Shown here one piece after another: positions 45,796-54,356 of a stretch of DNA of 60,923 nt; positions within the stretch are counted from its first letter, which is position 1, and each line of letters opens with the position of its first letter. The stretch comes from Bacteroidota bacterium (GTDB lineage: Bacteria; Bacteroidota; Ignavibacteria; Kryptoniales; JAKASW01). The stretch covers positions 78,291 through 139,213 of the forward strand of contig JAJZNW010000032.1 in the NCBI GenBank assembly GCA_021811615.1, given 5' to 3'. A model generated the notes under the pieces. It was not told the DNA's origin and did not search any database. It saw nothing but the letters and a program-made list of their open reading frames with translations. The position numbers and the translations under genes are program-made.

Positions 45796-46983
45796 TTGAC
45801 AACCACAGACCGCCAACATAAGGACGTCAGCCCGACAGAGAAGCAAAGCAGCCGGGGCCTGGAACAGATTTCAGGTTTCCTCTACACTGCCGAGATTTCA
45901 GCCGCGCAGTTCAGTCCAAAGAGCTGTGTCGGCGGATTCACGAAATTGACCGGGTATCCTGTCACTTCCTTTTTGAAAAGCAATTTCTACAACGAGGTTA
46001 TTGTCGATCGGGACGACGTGGAACATCTGCGCGCGTTCCGACGTGCATCGAAATCTTCAGGGACCGCCCGGAACTTTTCGTACCGCATAAATTCTCGCGG
46101 CGGAAAAAAGCTTGTCGTGAACGAACAAGTAGTTGCGATTGAAATGCGCGGGCCGGTCAAGTTACTTGGCGGTATAGTGACTCTTTCGGACGGGCGCGGG
46201 ATGATTTCTTCCGAAGTCACAATCCGGAAAGAAAAGCTGCGATTCCAGGAGATGGAAAAGCTTAACAAGCATCTGCTGGAGGTCAATCAGCTTAAGGACG
46301 AATTTCTTGCAAATACTTCTCACGAACTTCGAACCCCACTCAATTCCATAATCGGGTTCCTAACCCTGATCACTGAGGGTTATTACGAAGGGGACGATGA
46401 ACTCAGGCTGTTCACGCGGAACGCCCTGGACAGCTCCTACCATCTTCTGAACGTGATAAACGACCTTCTCGACATTTCAAAAATAGAGTCCGGGAGGATG
46501 CAGCTCCAGATCGAGAAGGTATATGTCGACGAAATCATGGATGAGATATATTCACTCTTCAAAGTGCAGGCAGATCAGAAGAACCTCAAGCTGGAATGCG
46601 TTACACTCGAGACTCCACTATTTGCCGCGGCGGACGTCAGGAAACTGAAACAAGTTCTTATCAATCTCGTGGGCAACGCCATAAAATTCACCGACAAAGG
46701 CGGAATCGTAGTTTCCGTGGAGGCGGCCGGCCAATATCTGAAGTATCATGTGCGGGACACTGGCATAGGTATTCCAAGGGAAAAGCAGGACAAGCTCTTT
46801 CAAAAATTCATACAGGTAGATGGGACCGCAACGCGCAAATACGGAGGGAGTGGCCTGGGGCTCGTCATCTCCAAGCACCTGGTTGAGATGATGGGTGGAG
46901 AAATAGCCATGGAAAGCGACGGGGCCGGTCTCGGGACAACAGTTTCTTTCACGGTACCTAAATGGACGAAGGAAGACATTTGA
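45796..46983 (+). CDS. PAS-domain sensor histidine kinase, soluble
   Basis: 395 residues, starting at a TTG. No membrane segment. PAS-like sensor about 25-130, linker helix, HisKA domain with phospho-acceptor His176 in 'FLANTSHELRTPLNSIIGF'. HATPase domain with N box 'LINLVGNAIKFTDKGG', G1 'DTGIGIPREKQDKLF' and G2 'GGSGLGLVISKH'. Autophosphorylates on histidine and passes phosphate to a receiver. The response-regulator gene overlaps its 3' end, making a cognate pair. Co-directional with the DUF4159-DUF4175 genes, which might be its target or cargo. Confidence 0.92.
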   Translation: MTTTDRQHKDVSPTEKQSSRGLEQISGFLYTAEISAAQFSPKSCVGGFTKLTGYPVTSFLKSNFYNEVIVDRDDVEHLRAFRRASKSSGTARNFSYRINSRGGKKLVVNEQVVAIEMRGPVKLLGGIVTLSDGRGMISSEVTIRKEKLRFQEMEKLNKHLLEVNQLKDEFLANTSHELRTPLNSIIGFLTLITEGYYEGDDELRLFTRNALDSSYHLLNVINDLLDISKIESGRMQLQIEKVYVDEIMDEIYSLFKVQADQKNLKLECVTLETPLFAAADVRKLKQVLINLVGNAIKFTDKGGIVVSVEAAGQYLKYHVRDTGIGIPREKQDKLFQKFIQVDGTATRKYGGSGLGLVISKHLVEMMGGEIAMESDGAGLGTTVSFTVPKWTKEDI

Positions 46984-47651
46984 GCTCGAAAATTCTGTTG
47001 GTTGACGACGACGCGAACGCGAGGATAATCCTTAACAGGGTTCTTACCAAGGCAGGGTATGAAATAATGGAGGCGAGCAACGGACGAGAGGCGCTCGAGG
47101 CCGCTTCAAAATTCAAACCGGATGTAATGCTTATCGACTGGATGATGCCCGAGATGGACGGCGAACAACTTGCCAAATGGATCAAGAGCGATGCAACATT
47201 GAGATTCACTTACATAATACTCCTGACGGCGAAGGGCGACGTGAAGGACAGGGTCCGTGGACTCCAGGCAGGAGCCGACGACTACATCACAAAGCCCGCT
47301 CCACACCAGGAGGTGCTCGCAAGAGTCGAGAGCGGTGTCCGGGTCCGGACGCTGCATAAAGAGATTCAACAGCTTACGAGACGTGTCGCCGTACTGGAAC
47401 TTGCTGCGACGGTCGGTCACGAAATCAACAATCCTTTGAACGTCATCTATCTGGCTCTCGACTTGATGCGGAAATCGATCAAGAACGGTGAATACGATAA
47501 AGTCGACAAAGGCCTGCAGCTTATCGCAGAAACCGCGGACAGGCTCAAAGAAATCGCGAGAAAATTCGTGGAGTTGAAAGATACCGACAGTACGATCTAT
47601 GTAGACAACCTGAACATGATCGATATTCACAAGAAAAAAGACGTAAACTGA
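46962..47651 (+). CDS. Response regulator: receiver domain fused to an orphan HisKA (DHp) domain
   Basis: 229 residues. Receiver domain 8-125 with acidic cluster 'VDDD', phospho-acceptor Asp59 in 'VMLIDWMMPEMDG', Thr in 'LLTAKG' and Lys in 'DYITKPAP'. After a helix ('LHKEIQQLTRRVAVLEL') comes a histidine-kinase dimerisation motif, 'GHEINNPLNVIYLALDLM', with His153, and a second helix, but the ATP-binding domain is absent; the protein ends about 45 residues later. A TTG at 46980 with AAGGAAG upstream overlaps the kinase stop as TTGA and may be the true start. Could act as phosphotransfer intermediate or hybrid-dimer partner of the preceding kinase. Confidence 0.88.
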   Translation: MDEGRHLSSKILLVDDDANARIILNRVLTKAGYEIMEASNGREALEAASKFKPDVMLIDWMMPEMDGEQLAKWIKSDATLRFTYIILLTAKGDVKDRVRGLQAGADDYITKPAPHQEVLARVESGVRVRTLHKEIQQLTRRVAVLELAATVGHEINNPLNVIYLALDLMRKSIKNGEYDKVDKGLQLIAETADRLKEIARKFVELKDTDSTIYVDNLNMIDIHKKKDVN

Positions 47652-47800
47652 TCCCGCACAGCATTGATGTTTCTAAAATTGTCCGCAACGACCTCACACC
47701 ACTCTTGAGACAACCCGCTCCCCCGAGGCGCCGACTTCATTCGATGCCCCGTTTCGATTCGACTTTCGATTCTTGCCCTATCCGCTACGAACAGCCTAAA

Positions 47801-47832
47801 GATACTCCCCCCAATCAGATGAGGGGAGTATC
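47801..47832 (-). terminator. Bidirectional hairpin between regulator and histone-like genes
   Basis: GATACTCCCC (47801-47810) and GGGGAGTATC (47823-47832) form a perfect 10-bp stem with a 12-base loop, 11 bases past the stop of the minus-strand small gene. Minus-strand T tract is short (CTTTAGG). Probably terminates from one or both sides. Confidence 0.65.
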
Positions 47833-47843
47833 CACAAAAGTTC

Positions 47844-48035
47844 TTACTGACCCTCGTCCTTCATCTTCTGCTTAACTTCCTGCACCTCTTGGCGAATCTG
47901 CTGGGCAAACTTCTTCAGTTCTCCCATGTGCTTGCGCACCCTGGTACCCGCAGCTTTATTCTGCTTCTCGTAGAACTTGCGGAAATCCGCCTCAAAGCTG
48001 CTGATGAGCTGGTGAAGTTCTTCGTACCTTCCCAT
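47844..48035 (-). CDS. Histone H1-like small basic protein
   Basis: 63 residues: 'MGRYEELHQLISSFEADFRKFYEKQNKAAGTRVRKHMGELKKFAQQIRQ' in two stretches, wholly helical and Lys/Arg-rich. The 'GNKAAGTRVRKHM'-type core matches the short bacterial histone H1-like (Hc1) proteins of Bacteroidota and Chlorobi. They bind DNA non-specifically and may organise the nucleoid. Single short gene, starting with an AAGGAG-type site, with its own terminator hairpin and about 30 bases downstream of argJ on the same strand. Confidence 0.8.
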   Translation of the reverse strand: MGRYEELHQLISSFEADFRKFYEKQNKAAGTRVRKHMGELKKFAQQIRQEVQEVKQKMKDEGQ

Positions 48036-48065
48036 ACGTGACTCCTTCTTTTGTTTGGGTTAATA

Positions 48066-49274
48066 TTAGGTGGTGTACTCACCGTTTATTTTCACATAAT
48101 CGTAGCTCAAGTCACATGTGAAGACTCGAGCCGATTCCTTTCCCGCATTTAGCCTTATGGTCATCTCGATTTCTTTCTTCGAGAACATCTCTTCGAGAAT
48201 GCGGAGATCGACCGGCTGCGGTTCGTTGCGTTTAAAAATACTTTTCCCTTCGAGTTTCAGCTCGACCTTAGCAGGGTCGAACTTCACTTCAGAATTTCCA
48301 ACTGCGGAGAGTATCCTCCCCCAATTGGGATCACCGCCGAAAATTGCGGTCTTTACGAGAGGCGATGTCCCGACTGCCCTGCCAACTTTCACGGCATCGG
48401 CATAGCTTGCAGCCGATTCCACGTTCACAGTCACGAATCTCGTCGCACCCTCTCCGTCTCTCACTATCATCATCGCAAGTTCCCGAAGGACCTTCAGAAG
48501 CGAATCGGCAAATACCCTGTAGTCGGCCGGCGTCTTCACTTCCACACCAGAGGCACCGTTAGCAAGGACATAGACTGTATCGTTTGTACTCGTATCGCCG
48601 TCCACGGTGATCGTATTGAACGATCTGTCGACCGCATAACCAAGGGCTGCCGCAAGCTTCGTCTGTGAAATCGCCGCATCGGTCGTGACGAAGCACAGCA
48701 TCGTCGCCATGTTCGGATGTATCATACCGGCGCCCTTAGCGGTGGCCCCGATCCTGAAACTCTTCTTCGAAGAAAGCGCCACCTCAAGCGAGACTTGTTT
48801 TGGGAACTTGTCGGTCGTCAGTATGCTCTCTACAAAATGGTTATCCGGTTCAGATTTAAGTGTGGCGAGAAGACCAGGGATACTATCCTTGATTTCCTTG
48901 AGGGGAAGTTCTCTTCCGATTACGCCGGTCGATGCGACGAGGACCTGGTGTCTCGGAACGCGAAGTTGTTTAGCGACCTCCGCAACGGTTCCGATTGCCG
49001 CGAGCGTGCCTTTCTTTCCTGTGAGGGCATTGGCACATCCGCTGTTGACAATAATCGCCCTGGTTCTATGACCGCTCTTTATGAGGTTTTCGCGGCTGAG
49101 TACTACAGGAGCCGCTTTAAATTTGTTTCTCGTAAACACCGCCGCGGAGGTTGCAGCAGTTTCGCTGACCAGCAGGCCAAGATCGTAATTACCGTTGGCC
49201 TTGATTCCGACAATTGCTCCGCTGGCCTTGAAGCCCGTGGGAAACGTAATCGAGCAATCGTAAGAGAAATTCAT
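48066..49274 (-). CDS. argJ: Bifunctional glutamate N-acetyltransferase / amino-acid acetyltransferase ArgJ
   Basis: 402 residues. Autocleavage site 'NMATML' with nucleophile Thr191 following 'KGAGMIHP'; also 'TGVIGRELP', 'DGDTSTNDT' and the C-terminal '[16 protein letters not shown]'. ArgJ transfers acetyl from N-acetylornithine to glutamate, recycling the blocking group in arginine synthesis. No other arg genes lie here. Its ATG overlaps the TGA of the deoxyhypusine-synthase-like gene (ATGA), tying expression of the two. Ornithine is also the polyamine precursor, which gives the pairing a metabolic logic. Confidence 0.95.
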   Translation of the reverse strand: MNFSYDCSITFPTGFKASGAIVGIKANGNYDLGLLVSETAATSAAVFTRNKFKAAPVVLSRENLIKSGHRTRAIIVNSGCANALTGKKGTLAAIGTVAEVAKQLRVPRHQVLVASTGVIGRELPLKEIKDSIPGLLATLKSEPDNHFVESILTTDKFPKQVSLEVALSSKKSFRIGATAKGAGMIHPNMATMLCFVTTDAAISQTKLAAALGYAVDRSFNTITVDGDTSTNDTVYVLANGASGVEVKTPADYRVFADSLLKVLRELAMMIVRDGEGATRFVTVNVESAASYADAVKVGRAVGTSPLVKTAIFGGDPNWGRILSAVGNSEVKFDPAKVELKLEGKSIFKRNEPQPVDLRILEEMFSKKEIEMTIRLNAGKESARVFTCDLSYDYVKINGEYTT

Positions 49275-50371
49275 TTTAGTTTATGTTTTACCCTATCGTG
49301 TTCTTTCTTGAGGGACTCCATTAATTCGGGGAGCCGGAGGTAGAGTTTTTTAGGCTTTCTCGGTTTGCGCTTCGCCAGGGCGTATGAGGTAATGATCGGC
49401 ATGGCGACGGTGGAATCCAGGTATGTAACAACCGTATCCGGGAGCTTGCTCGGATCTACTTTTCCCCAACTTACAGCTTCGGAAGGAGTAGCTCCGGACA
49501 GACCGCCGGTATCGGCCCTTGCGTCCGTTATCTGTATGAAGAAGTCATGTCCTTTCTCATTGATGCCGAGGACTTCCTGTATCTGCGGCTCAGTCTGGAG
49601 CATGAAATTCTTCGGAGAGCCGCCGCCGAAGATCAAAACACCGCTTCGTCCCCCCTTGCGCTTTGCATTCAGCACGATGGCAGCAGTCTCATTTACGTCT
49701 TTAGAAACATCGATCTTAAGGCCGAAGCCATCGAGCGCCATAGCCGCCACATTCATACCTATCGAACTGTCGCCCGGGCTGGATGTATACACCGGCACAG
49801 CGTAACGATAAGCCGTCGCTATGACCGATGCGTTCTTTATCCCGAGCTTCCGCTCTCTTGCCGCGACGTATTTACCCACCCTATAGTGAAATTCCGCGGT
49901 ACCCATCTCTTTCTGAAACTCGGGCTGGGCGATCAGGTGTCTGAAGAATGCGTCGGTAGACAAAAGGACTTCGTAATCGAAAAGGATGTCGTAAATACGA
50001 ATCACCCCTTCTTTCCTGAGAAGGGTATCGTCAACGAACGGACTTCCCTTGTGAAGCGAATGACCAATCGCGAAATGCGTGTCGTGGTATAAATTCGCGC
50101 CGGTGGATACAATCCAGTCGACAAATCCAGATTTGATTAAGGGAACCACGCATGAGCCGCCCAGGCCCGCCGGAGTGAGCGCCCCGGTCAGGCTCATCCC
50201 AATCGTCACATCGGGAGCAAGCATTTTCTGAGCGAACAGTTGAGCGGCTTCTTTCAATCTTGCCGCGTTGTAAGCTTGAAAATAATTGTCGATCAGATCG
50301 GTGACTCTTATTCCCCCCGGTATGGGATGGGGAACGATTTTCTTTCCTGCCAGATATCTTGATTTTGCCAT
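49271..50371 (-). CDS. Deoxyhypusine-synthase-like protein
   Basis: 366 residues from the ATG at 50371 (the longer frame starts at TTG). DHS fold: '[18 protein letters not shown]', '[19 protein letters not shown]', '[15 protein letters not shown]', '[20 protein letters not shown]', and the catalytic block '[13 protein letters not shown]' whose lysine (about residue 304) matches the enzyme-intermediate lysine of eukaryotic DHS. Bacteria lack the eIF5A substrate, so bacterial members are thought to act on other acceptors, e.g. homospermidine formation. The real substrate here is unknown. Coupled to argJ downstream. Confidence 0.88.
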   Translation of the reverse strand: MAKSRYLAGKKIVPHPIPGGIRVTDLIDNYFQAYNAARLKEAAQLFAQKMLAPDVTIGMSLTGALTPAGLGGSCVVPLIKSGFVDWIVSTGANLYHDTHFAIGHSLHKGSPFVDDTLLRKEGVIRIYDILFDYEVLLSTDAFFRHLIAQPEFQKEMGTAEFHYRVGKYVAARERKLGIKNASVIATAYRYAVPVYTSSPGDSSIGMNVAAMALDGFGLKIDVSKDVNETAAIVLNAKRKGGRSGVLIFGGGSPKNFMLQTEPQIQEVLGINEKGHDFFIQITDARADTGGLSGATPSEAVSWGKVDPSKLPDTVVTYLDSTVAMPIITSYALAKRKPRKPKKLYLRLPELMESLKKEHDRVKHKLK

Positions 50372-50505
50372 ATTCAATTTTGCTCAAAAATAACAGCTTT
50401 TTTGAGTCAATAGCAAGGAAATATTAAAAGTTTCGAAAATTTTATGGATTGGCCGTTTCGGGACTAAAGTCCTCAAAAGAGATCGATATCGCAGCAAATT
50501 AGCTT

Positions 50506-51015
50506 TTACTGGAAGAAGAACCGCGCTCCAAGTCCGGCATCGAAGCCCAATCCTGCGGCGGGTGCTATATAGAACACCGGCGCCACTTCAAGAAAGACAT
50601 CCAATGGCACCGTCCGCGGCATCCAGTCTATTCCCCCTACGCCCCGCACCCCGATTGCCGTCGGGACCGTATTGCCACTGTCGAAATGAAGTCCAAATCC
50701 GTAGTAAAGCGGAAGACGTTCTTCCGATCTTATGACATGAAAGGCATGCCAAACGTAATCGACCTGTATATGGAGTAGACTCTGCGTGTAGTAGTAGGCA
50801 TATCCATCTCCTATGTGGGTCCAGGTACCGTTGTTTGACCATCCTATGCCAAGATCAATAGCGTTCACATTTGAAGTCCAGAATTTCGCAGAAATGCCGG
50901 TCGGTGTTCCGACCATCAGTCCCACGCCGATGCCGTTTGTTTGTGCATGCAGTGTATTTGAAAATGAGCCGAATGAAATGACTACGAATGAAAATATTAA
51001 CAGGCGTTTCAGCAT
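50506..51015 (-). CDS. Small outer-membrane beta-barrel protein
   Basis: 169 residues from the ATG at 51015 (AGAGGAT upstream; the longer frame adds 15 residues). Signal peptide to 'TLHA-Q', then alternating hydrophobic/aromatic strands with Gly-rich turns ('GIGVGLMVGTPTGISAKFW', 'LPLYYGFGLHF', 'DVFLEVAPVFYIAPAAGLGFDAGLGARFFF') ending in aromatics. Looks like an 8-stranded barrel of the OmpX/OmpW size class. No specific family assigned. It is preceded on the same strand by a lipoprotein gene 45 bases upstream. Confidence 0.7.
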   Translation of the reverse strand: MLKRLLIFSFVVISFGSFSNTLHAQTNGIGVGLMVGTPTGISAKFWTSNVNAIDLGIGWSNNGTWTHIGDGYAYYYTQSLLHIQVDYVWHAFHVIRSEERLPLYYGFGLHFDSGNTVPTAIGVRGVGGIDWMPRTVPLDVFLEVAPVFYIAPAAGLGFDAGLGARFFFQ

Positions 51016-51059
51016 TTTTATCCTCTTGAGTTTTATCCGGTTCGAATATCTACAGTTCA

Positions 51060-51479
51060 TTAATCAGGATACTTGTACAAAACGACATAGACGTTGTTGT
51101 CATCCCTGTAATTGAGAACGCTTACGTGATCGAACTTGGTTTTCAGATGCAATGTGACTTGCACAGATCCGGCGTAGCGGAAGAAATGCATTCCGGAGAC
51201 GACCGGACAGGAAGTGAGGTTGCGCAATCCGTCTGAATCCAGGTTCGTATCCGGGATTGAGATATACAGCCAATTGCCGGGTCCCACCCATGCCTCAACT
51301 CTTCCTAACTTTCCGGCGGATTTAATCGTAAAAACGTAGCCGTTGCTTCTCCCCTCGGCCTCGATGCCGGATATTCTGTACGAGCCTGCCGCGTTTGTGA
51401 ACAGGGTCGCACAGGAGGCGAGAATAAGCGACAGTACGATGAGAGCTGCTATTCTGATAGAAGTATTAGATGCGCTCAT
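51060..51479 (-). CDS. Putative lipoprotein, AMIN-like
   Basis: 139 residues with a lipoprotein signal (lipobox ILASC, about residues 19-23). The mature part has several short beta strands and ends 'VQVTLHLKTKFDHVSVLNYRDDNNVYVVLY', which is reminiscent of AMIN domains (amyloid-like strands that bind peptidoglycan or secretin partners). That resemblance is by eye and weak. Just upstream lies a strong hairpin plus T-run read in the same direction. Likely co-transcribed with the small barrel gene that follows. Confidence 0.6.
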   Translation of the reverse strand: MSASNTSIRIAALIVLSLILASCATLFTNAAGSYRISGIEAEGRSNGYVFTIKSAGKLGRVEAWVGPGNWLYISIPDTNLDSDGLRNLTSCPVVSGMHFFRYAGSVQVTLHLKTKFDHVSVLNYRDDNNVYVVLYKYPD

Positions 51480-51503
51480 AATCCATTGAAAAAGTAAAAA
51501 GAG

Positions 51504-51542
51504 AGACGCCCGCTGTCAAGAGTACATAAACAGCAGGCGTCT
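51504..51542 (-). terminator. Terminator-like hairpin directly before a lipoprotein start
   Basis: AGACGCC-c-GCTGT (51504-51516) pairs with ACAGC-a-GGCGTCT (51530-51542). On the minus strand the stem is followed by CTCTTTTTACTTTTT, and only then by the ATG at 51479. This is an intrinsic terminator facing the lipoprotein gene, either ending an upstream minus-strand transcript or acting as an attenuator. Confidence 0.65.
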
Positions 51543-51952
51543 GCTGCAGGCATGAAGGAACTCTCGTATATTCCTGACCGCGCCAGGGGAAGCCGCGGGC
51601 AGACTTTTGCAGAACCTATCGCCCTATTTCTCCTCTTTGAATGTCGCTCAACGTTGACAGAAGTCCGTGACCATAGCACCAACAGTTCAATCATGGTGCC
51701 AAAAAAAAGTCTGGGTAACGGTCGGTTTTTGCAGGATGCCGGCGACAACTGTGAATAAGATGCACTTCCGATGTGCATGTGGTGCACACGACGGTGTCAA
51801 GCTTTTCTCCGCGCGGGCTGGACGTTTAGAGCAATCGCGCATTGACGACGGGGTGTCATCCGGTTTCATCCATCAAGAATCTACTGAAGACGCGGGTAAA
51901 GCATTGCGCTTAAGAGCTCTGAGAAGTACATTAGTACAAAAGGAAGGGCTCG
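51543..51952. other. Non-coding stretch with small inverted repeats
   Basis: About 410 bases with no convincing gene on either strand. Inverted repeats: GCACCA/TGGTGC (51676-51699) followed on the plus strand by an A-run, hence a T-run on the minus strand, and ATGCAC/GTGCAT (51760-51778). Could contain a small RNA on the minus strand that ends at the 51504-51542 terminator. Confidence 0.35.
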
Positions 51953-52141
51953 ATGCGAGAACAGACCGATGGTTCTTTCGGAAACGGTATGGCCTTCAAG
52001 ACCAGACTCCGGTTGAACAGGCTTAAACCGGTTGAGTCCTCGCCCACACGGCCCGAAATTTTCATTTCAGATTCAATTTCAGAGGCGCCGGTTCGGCGCA
52101 CATGGATTGACGGATTGAAGCGCAATGGTAATCTGGCATAA
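51953..52141 (+). CDS. Small unknown protein (62 residues), overlapping the next gene
   Basis: An ATG with AAGGAAGGG four bases upstream opens a 62-codon frame, basic and without hydrophobic segments ('GMAFKTRLRLNRLKPVESSP'). Its end overlaps the next gene's ATG by 17 bases, a common arrangement for coupled genes. No family recognised. The good ribosome site and overlap argue for a real gene; the short length and lack of motifs argue against. Confidence 0.4.
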   Translation: MREQTDGSFGNGMAFKTRLRLNRLKPVESSPTRPEIFISDSISEAPVRRTWIDGLKRNGNLA

Positions 52142-52481
52142 TACAGACGATGCTCCCCGAACCCCATCTGAGGTATTCCCAAGCGACAAGGTGGTGATTT
52201 GGATCGGCAGTTACCCGATCGAACTGGGTCAGGAAATTCTCGTGGAGCTGGAGACTTCCGGTCCCGCTTCGGAGAACTCAAGACTAACGGTTCATGCAGA
52301 ATGGCGTTATAACGACTACGGCAGAAACAACAGTTACTGGGCCGCCATAATAGGACCTTTCGCTTCCGGTCAGAAGGTTGAGTACAGACTAGTCGGAACA
52401 GGTCCCGACGGTGGCCGGCACATGCAAGTTGACGGGTTCACGGTTTCGGATCGCAGAAAATCAAGCCGGAAAAAGAGTTGA
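52125..52481 (+). CDS. Small beta-sandwich-like unknown protein
   Basis: 118 residues. Core reads as paired beta strands with alternating hydrophobics ('DKVVIWIGSYPIELGQEILVELET', 'LTVHAEWRYNDYG', 'SYWAAIIGPFASGQKVEYRLVG'), resembling an Ig-like or carbohydrate-binding sandwich. The C-terminus is basic. A stop codon in this frame lies just before the ATG, so the start is firm unless a frameshift joins it to the overlapping 62-residue frame. No signal peptide, so a cytoplasmic binding module is possible. Function unknown. Confidence 0.6.
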   Translation: MVIWHNTDDAPRTPSEVFPSDKVVIWIGSYPIELGQEILVELETSGPASENSRLTVHAEWRYNDYGRNNSYWAAIIGPFASGQKVEYRLVGTGPDGGRHMQVDGFTVSDRRKSSRKKS

Positions 52482-52877
52482 AGAGAGATGCAGCAGAGGT
52501 GGGCCATTGATGGAAGGTGTCGTCGTTGGATCTTTCGACAATTTTCACTCGGAGATCGTTGAAAGTGGAAATCCAACTCCATTCTGATTCGTCTAAATTA
52601 TCGATGACGAACGGAGAACGCGGTCAGCAACGATACGTGACTTTCCTTTCACATGAACTAAGTTCCACATTTCGGCGAAGAGACAATTCATATAGAGATG
52701 TCTGTTTCGCACTTTAAAAAATCAAACGCCGTGTATCAGACGGTATTTAACTGAAGGAGCTCCCGCGGGAAACCGTACTTTGCCGGCCGATGCCTGCAAC
52801 ATAATGAATCCTGGCATCATGCAGGTCAGCATTCGATGGGACGGACCGCGGGCAATTTCCGAAAAAACGGAGGAATT
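52482..52877. other. Leader/intergenic region upstream of citrate synthase
   Basis: About 400 bases without a convincing gene. Contains the palindrome TCCCGCGGGA (52761-52770) and CCTGCA/TGCAGG (52793-52825). The citrate synthase ribosome site GGAGGA ends at 52874. Promoter not located. Confidence 0.4.
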
Positions 52878-54170
52878 ATGCCAAAAGACAGCTTAACCGT
52901 GACCGACAATCGAACCGGAAAACAGTATGAATTACCGATCGAAAACGGTGCTGTTCGAGGAATGGATCTGCGGCAGATCAAGGTCAGCGACGATGATTTC
53001 GGCCTGATGAGCTACGATCCTGCCTTCATGAACACCGCATCTTGCAAGAGTTCAATTACCTTCATCGACGGAGACAAGGGAATTCTCAGGTACCGAGGGT
53101 ATCCTATCGAACAGCTGGCGGAGAAGGCAACGTACCTTGAAACGGCCTACCTTCTTCGTCACGGCGAGCTCCCGACGAAACCGCAGCTCGAAGACTGGAA
53201 GAAGAACATCACCCTCCATACTTTCGTTCACGAGAACGTCAAGAAGTTCATGGACGGGTTCCATTACGATGCTCACCCGATGGGGATGTTCACCAGTACG
53301 ATGGCGGCGCTATCGACCTTCTACCCCGACGCGAAAAACATCTTCGACGCCGAGTCGAGGCAGCTTCAGATTTACAGACTTATCGGAAAGGTGACGACTA
53401 TCGCGGCTTTCGCCTACCGGCACTCGATCGGTCTGCCGTACGCTCATCCGGAAGACGAGCTCACCTACGCCGGCAATTTTCTGAAAATGTTATTCAAGAG
53501 AAGCGAAGCGCACTACAAACCGAATCCCGTTCTCGAGAAGGCTCTTGATGTGCTCTTCATCCTGCACGCCGACCATGAACAGAACTGCAGCACCAACGCG
53601 ATGCGAAGCGTAGGCTCCTCACATGTCGATCCGTACTCCTCTCTGGCGGCGGCTTCTGCAGCTCTCTACGGTCCTCTGCACGGAGGAGCGAACGAAGCAG
53701 TTCTTCGCATGCTTAAAGAGATCGGCTCCAAGGACAAGATTCCTGCCTTCATCAAAGAGGTGAAGGAAGGAAAGGGTGACAAGCGTCTGATGGGATTCGG
53801 TCACCGTGTGTACAAGAATTACGACCCGAGGGCGAAAATAATCAAGAAGCTCGCAGACGACGTATTCGAAGTGACGGGCCGGAACCCGCTTCTCGATATC
53901 GCTCTCGAGCTCGAAAAGATCGCGCTCGAAGACGAATACTTCGTGAAGAGAAAGCTCTATCCTAATGTCGACTTCTATTCGGGTCTGATCTACCAGGCTA
54001 TGAAGTTCCCTGTCGACATGTTCCCCGTTCTTTTCGCGATCGGTAGAACATCCGGCTGGGTCGCGCAGTGGGAGGAGATGCTCCTCGACGGCGAGCAGAA
54101 GATTGCACGCCCACGGCAACTTTACCTCGGGCACGCGCAGCGGCAGTACGTACCGCTGGTACGCAGGTAG
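52878..54170 (+). CDS. gltA: Citrate synthase
   Basis: 430 residues from the ATG at 52878, picked because GGAGGA lies immediately upstream; the open frame extends 14 codons further. Family blocks: 'DGDKGILRYRGYPIEQLAE', 'HADHEQNCSTNAMR', 'YGPLHGGANEAVLRML' and 'MGFGHRVYKNYDPRA', which contain the catalytic histidines, and the aspartate region 'YPNVDFYSGLIYQAM'. Condenses oxaloacetate with acetyl-CoA. The length fits the hexameric type. Monocistronic, ended by a clear terminator. Confidence 0.96.
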   Translation: MPKDSLTVTDNRTGKQYELPIENGAVRGMDLRQIKVSDDDFGLMSYDPAFMNTASCKSSITFIDGDKGILRYRGYPIEQLAEKATYLETAYLLRHGELPTKPQLEDWKKNITLHTFVHENVKKFMDGFHYDAHPMGMFTSTMAALSTFYPDAKNIFDAESRQLQIYRLIGKVTTIAAFAYRHSIGLPYAHPEDELTYAGNFLKMLFKRSEAHYKPNPVLEKALDVLFILHADHEQNCSTNAMRSVGSSHVDPYSSLAAASAALYGPLHGGANEAVLRMLKEIGSKDKIPAFIKEVKEGKGDKRLMGFGHRVYKNYDPRAKIIKKLADDVFEVTGRNPLLDIALELEKIALEDEYFVKRKLYPNVDFYSGLIYQAMKFPVDMFPVLFAIGRTSGWVAQWEEMLLDGEQKIARPRQLYLGHAQRQYVPLVRR

Positions 54171-54198
54171 AAACAGAGAAATCCAATTGGCAGTCATA

Positions 54199-54231
54199 CG
54201 GCGCTCCCACCAGGATGCGCCGTTTTTTTTT
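54199..54231 (+). terminator. Intrinsic terminator after gltA
   Basis: CGGCGC (54199-54204) and GCGCCG (54217-54222) followed by a run of nine T. Confidence 0.9.
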
Positions 54232-54356
54232 GGCGACGCATGCATTGCCCACACTACGAAAGGTTGAAATTGCTTCATACACCGGCATATTATATTTTTC
54301 AGCGATCCCGGAAATAACGCGGGCATGTGCGCACTAAACTCGGATTAACATTCTGA

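Noticed and set aside
48717..49343. 208-residue open frame on the plus strand opposite argJ
   Set aside because: Shadow of argJ; no start signal.
51476..51787. 103-residue minus-strand frame ending at the lipoprotein start
   Set aside because: Passes through a strong terminator hairpin and has no family features; more likely non-coding.
52517..52717. 66-residue plus-strand frame before gltA
   Set aside because: No ribosome site, no motif, random-looking composition.
53619..54326. 235-residue open frame on the minus strand opposite citrate synthase
   Set aside because: Antisense to conserved gltA sequence and runs through its terminator; no protein-like features.
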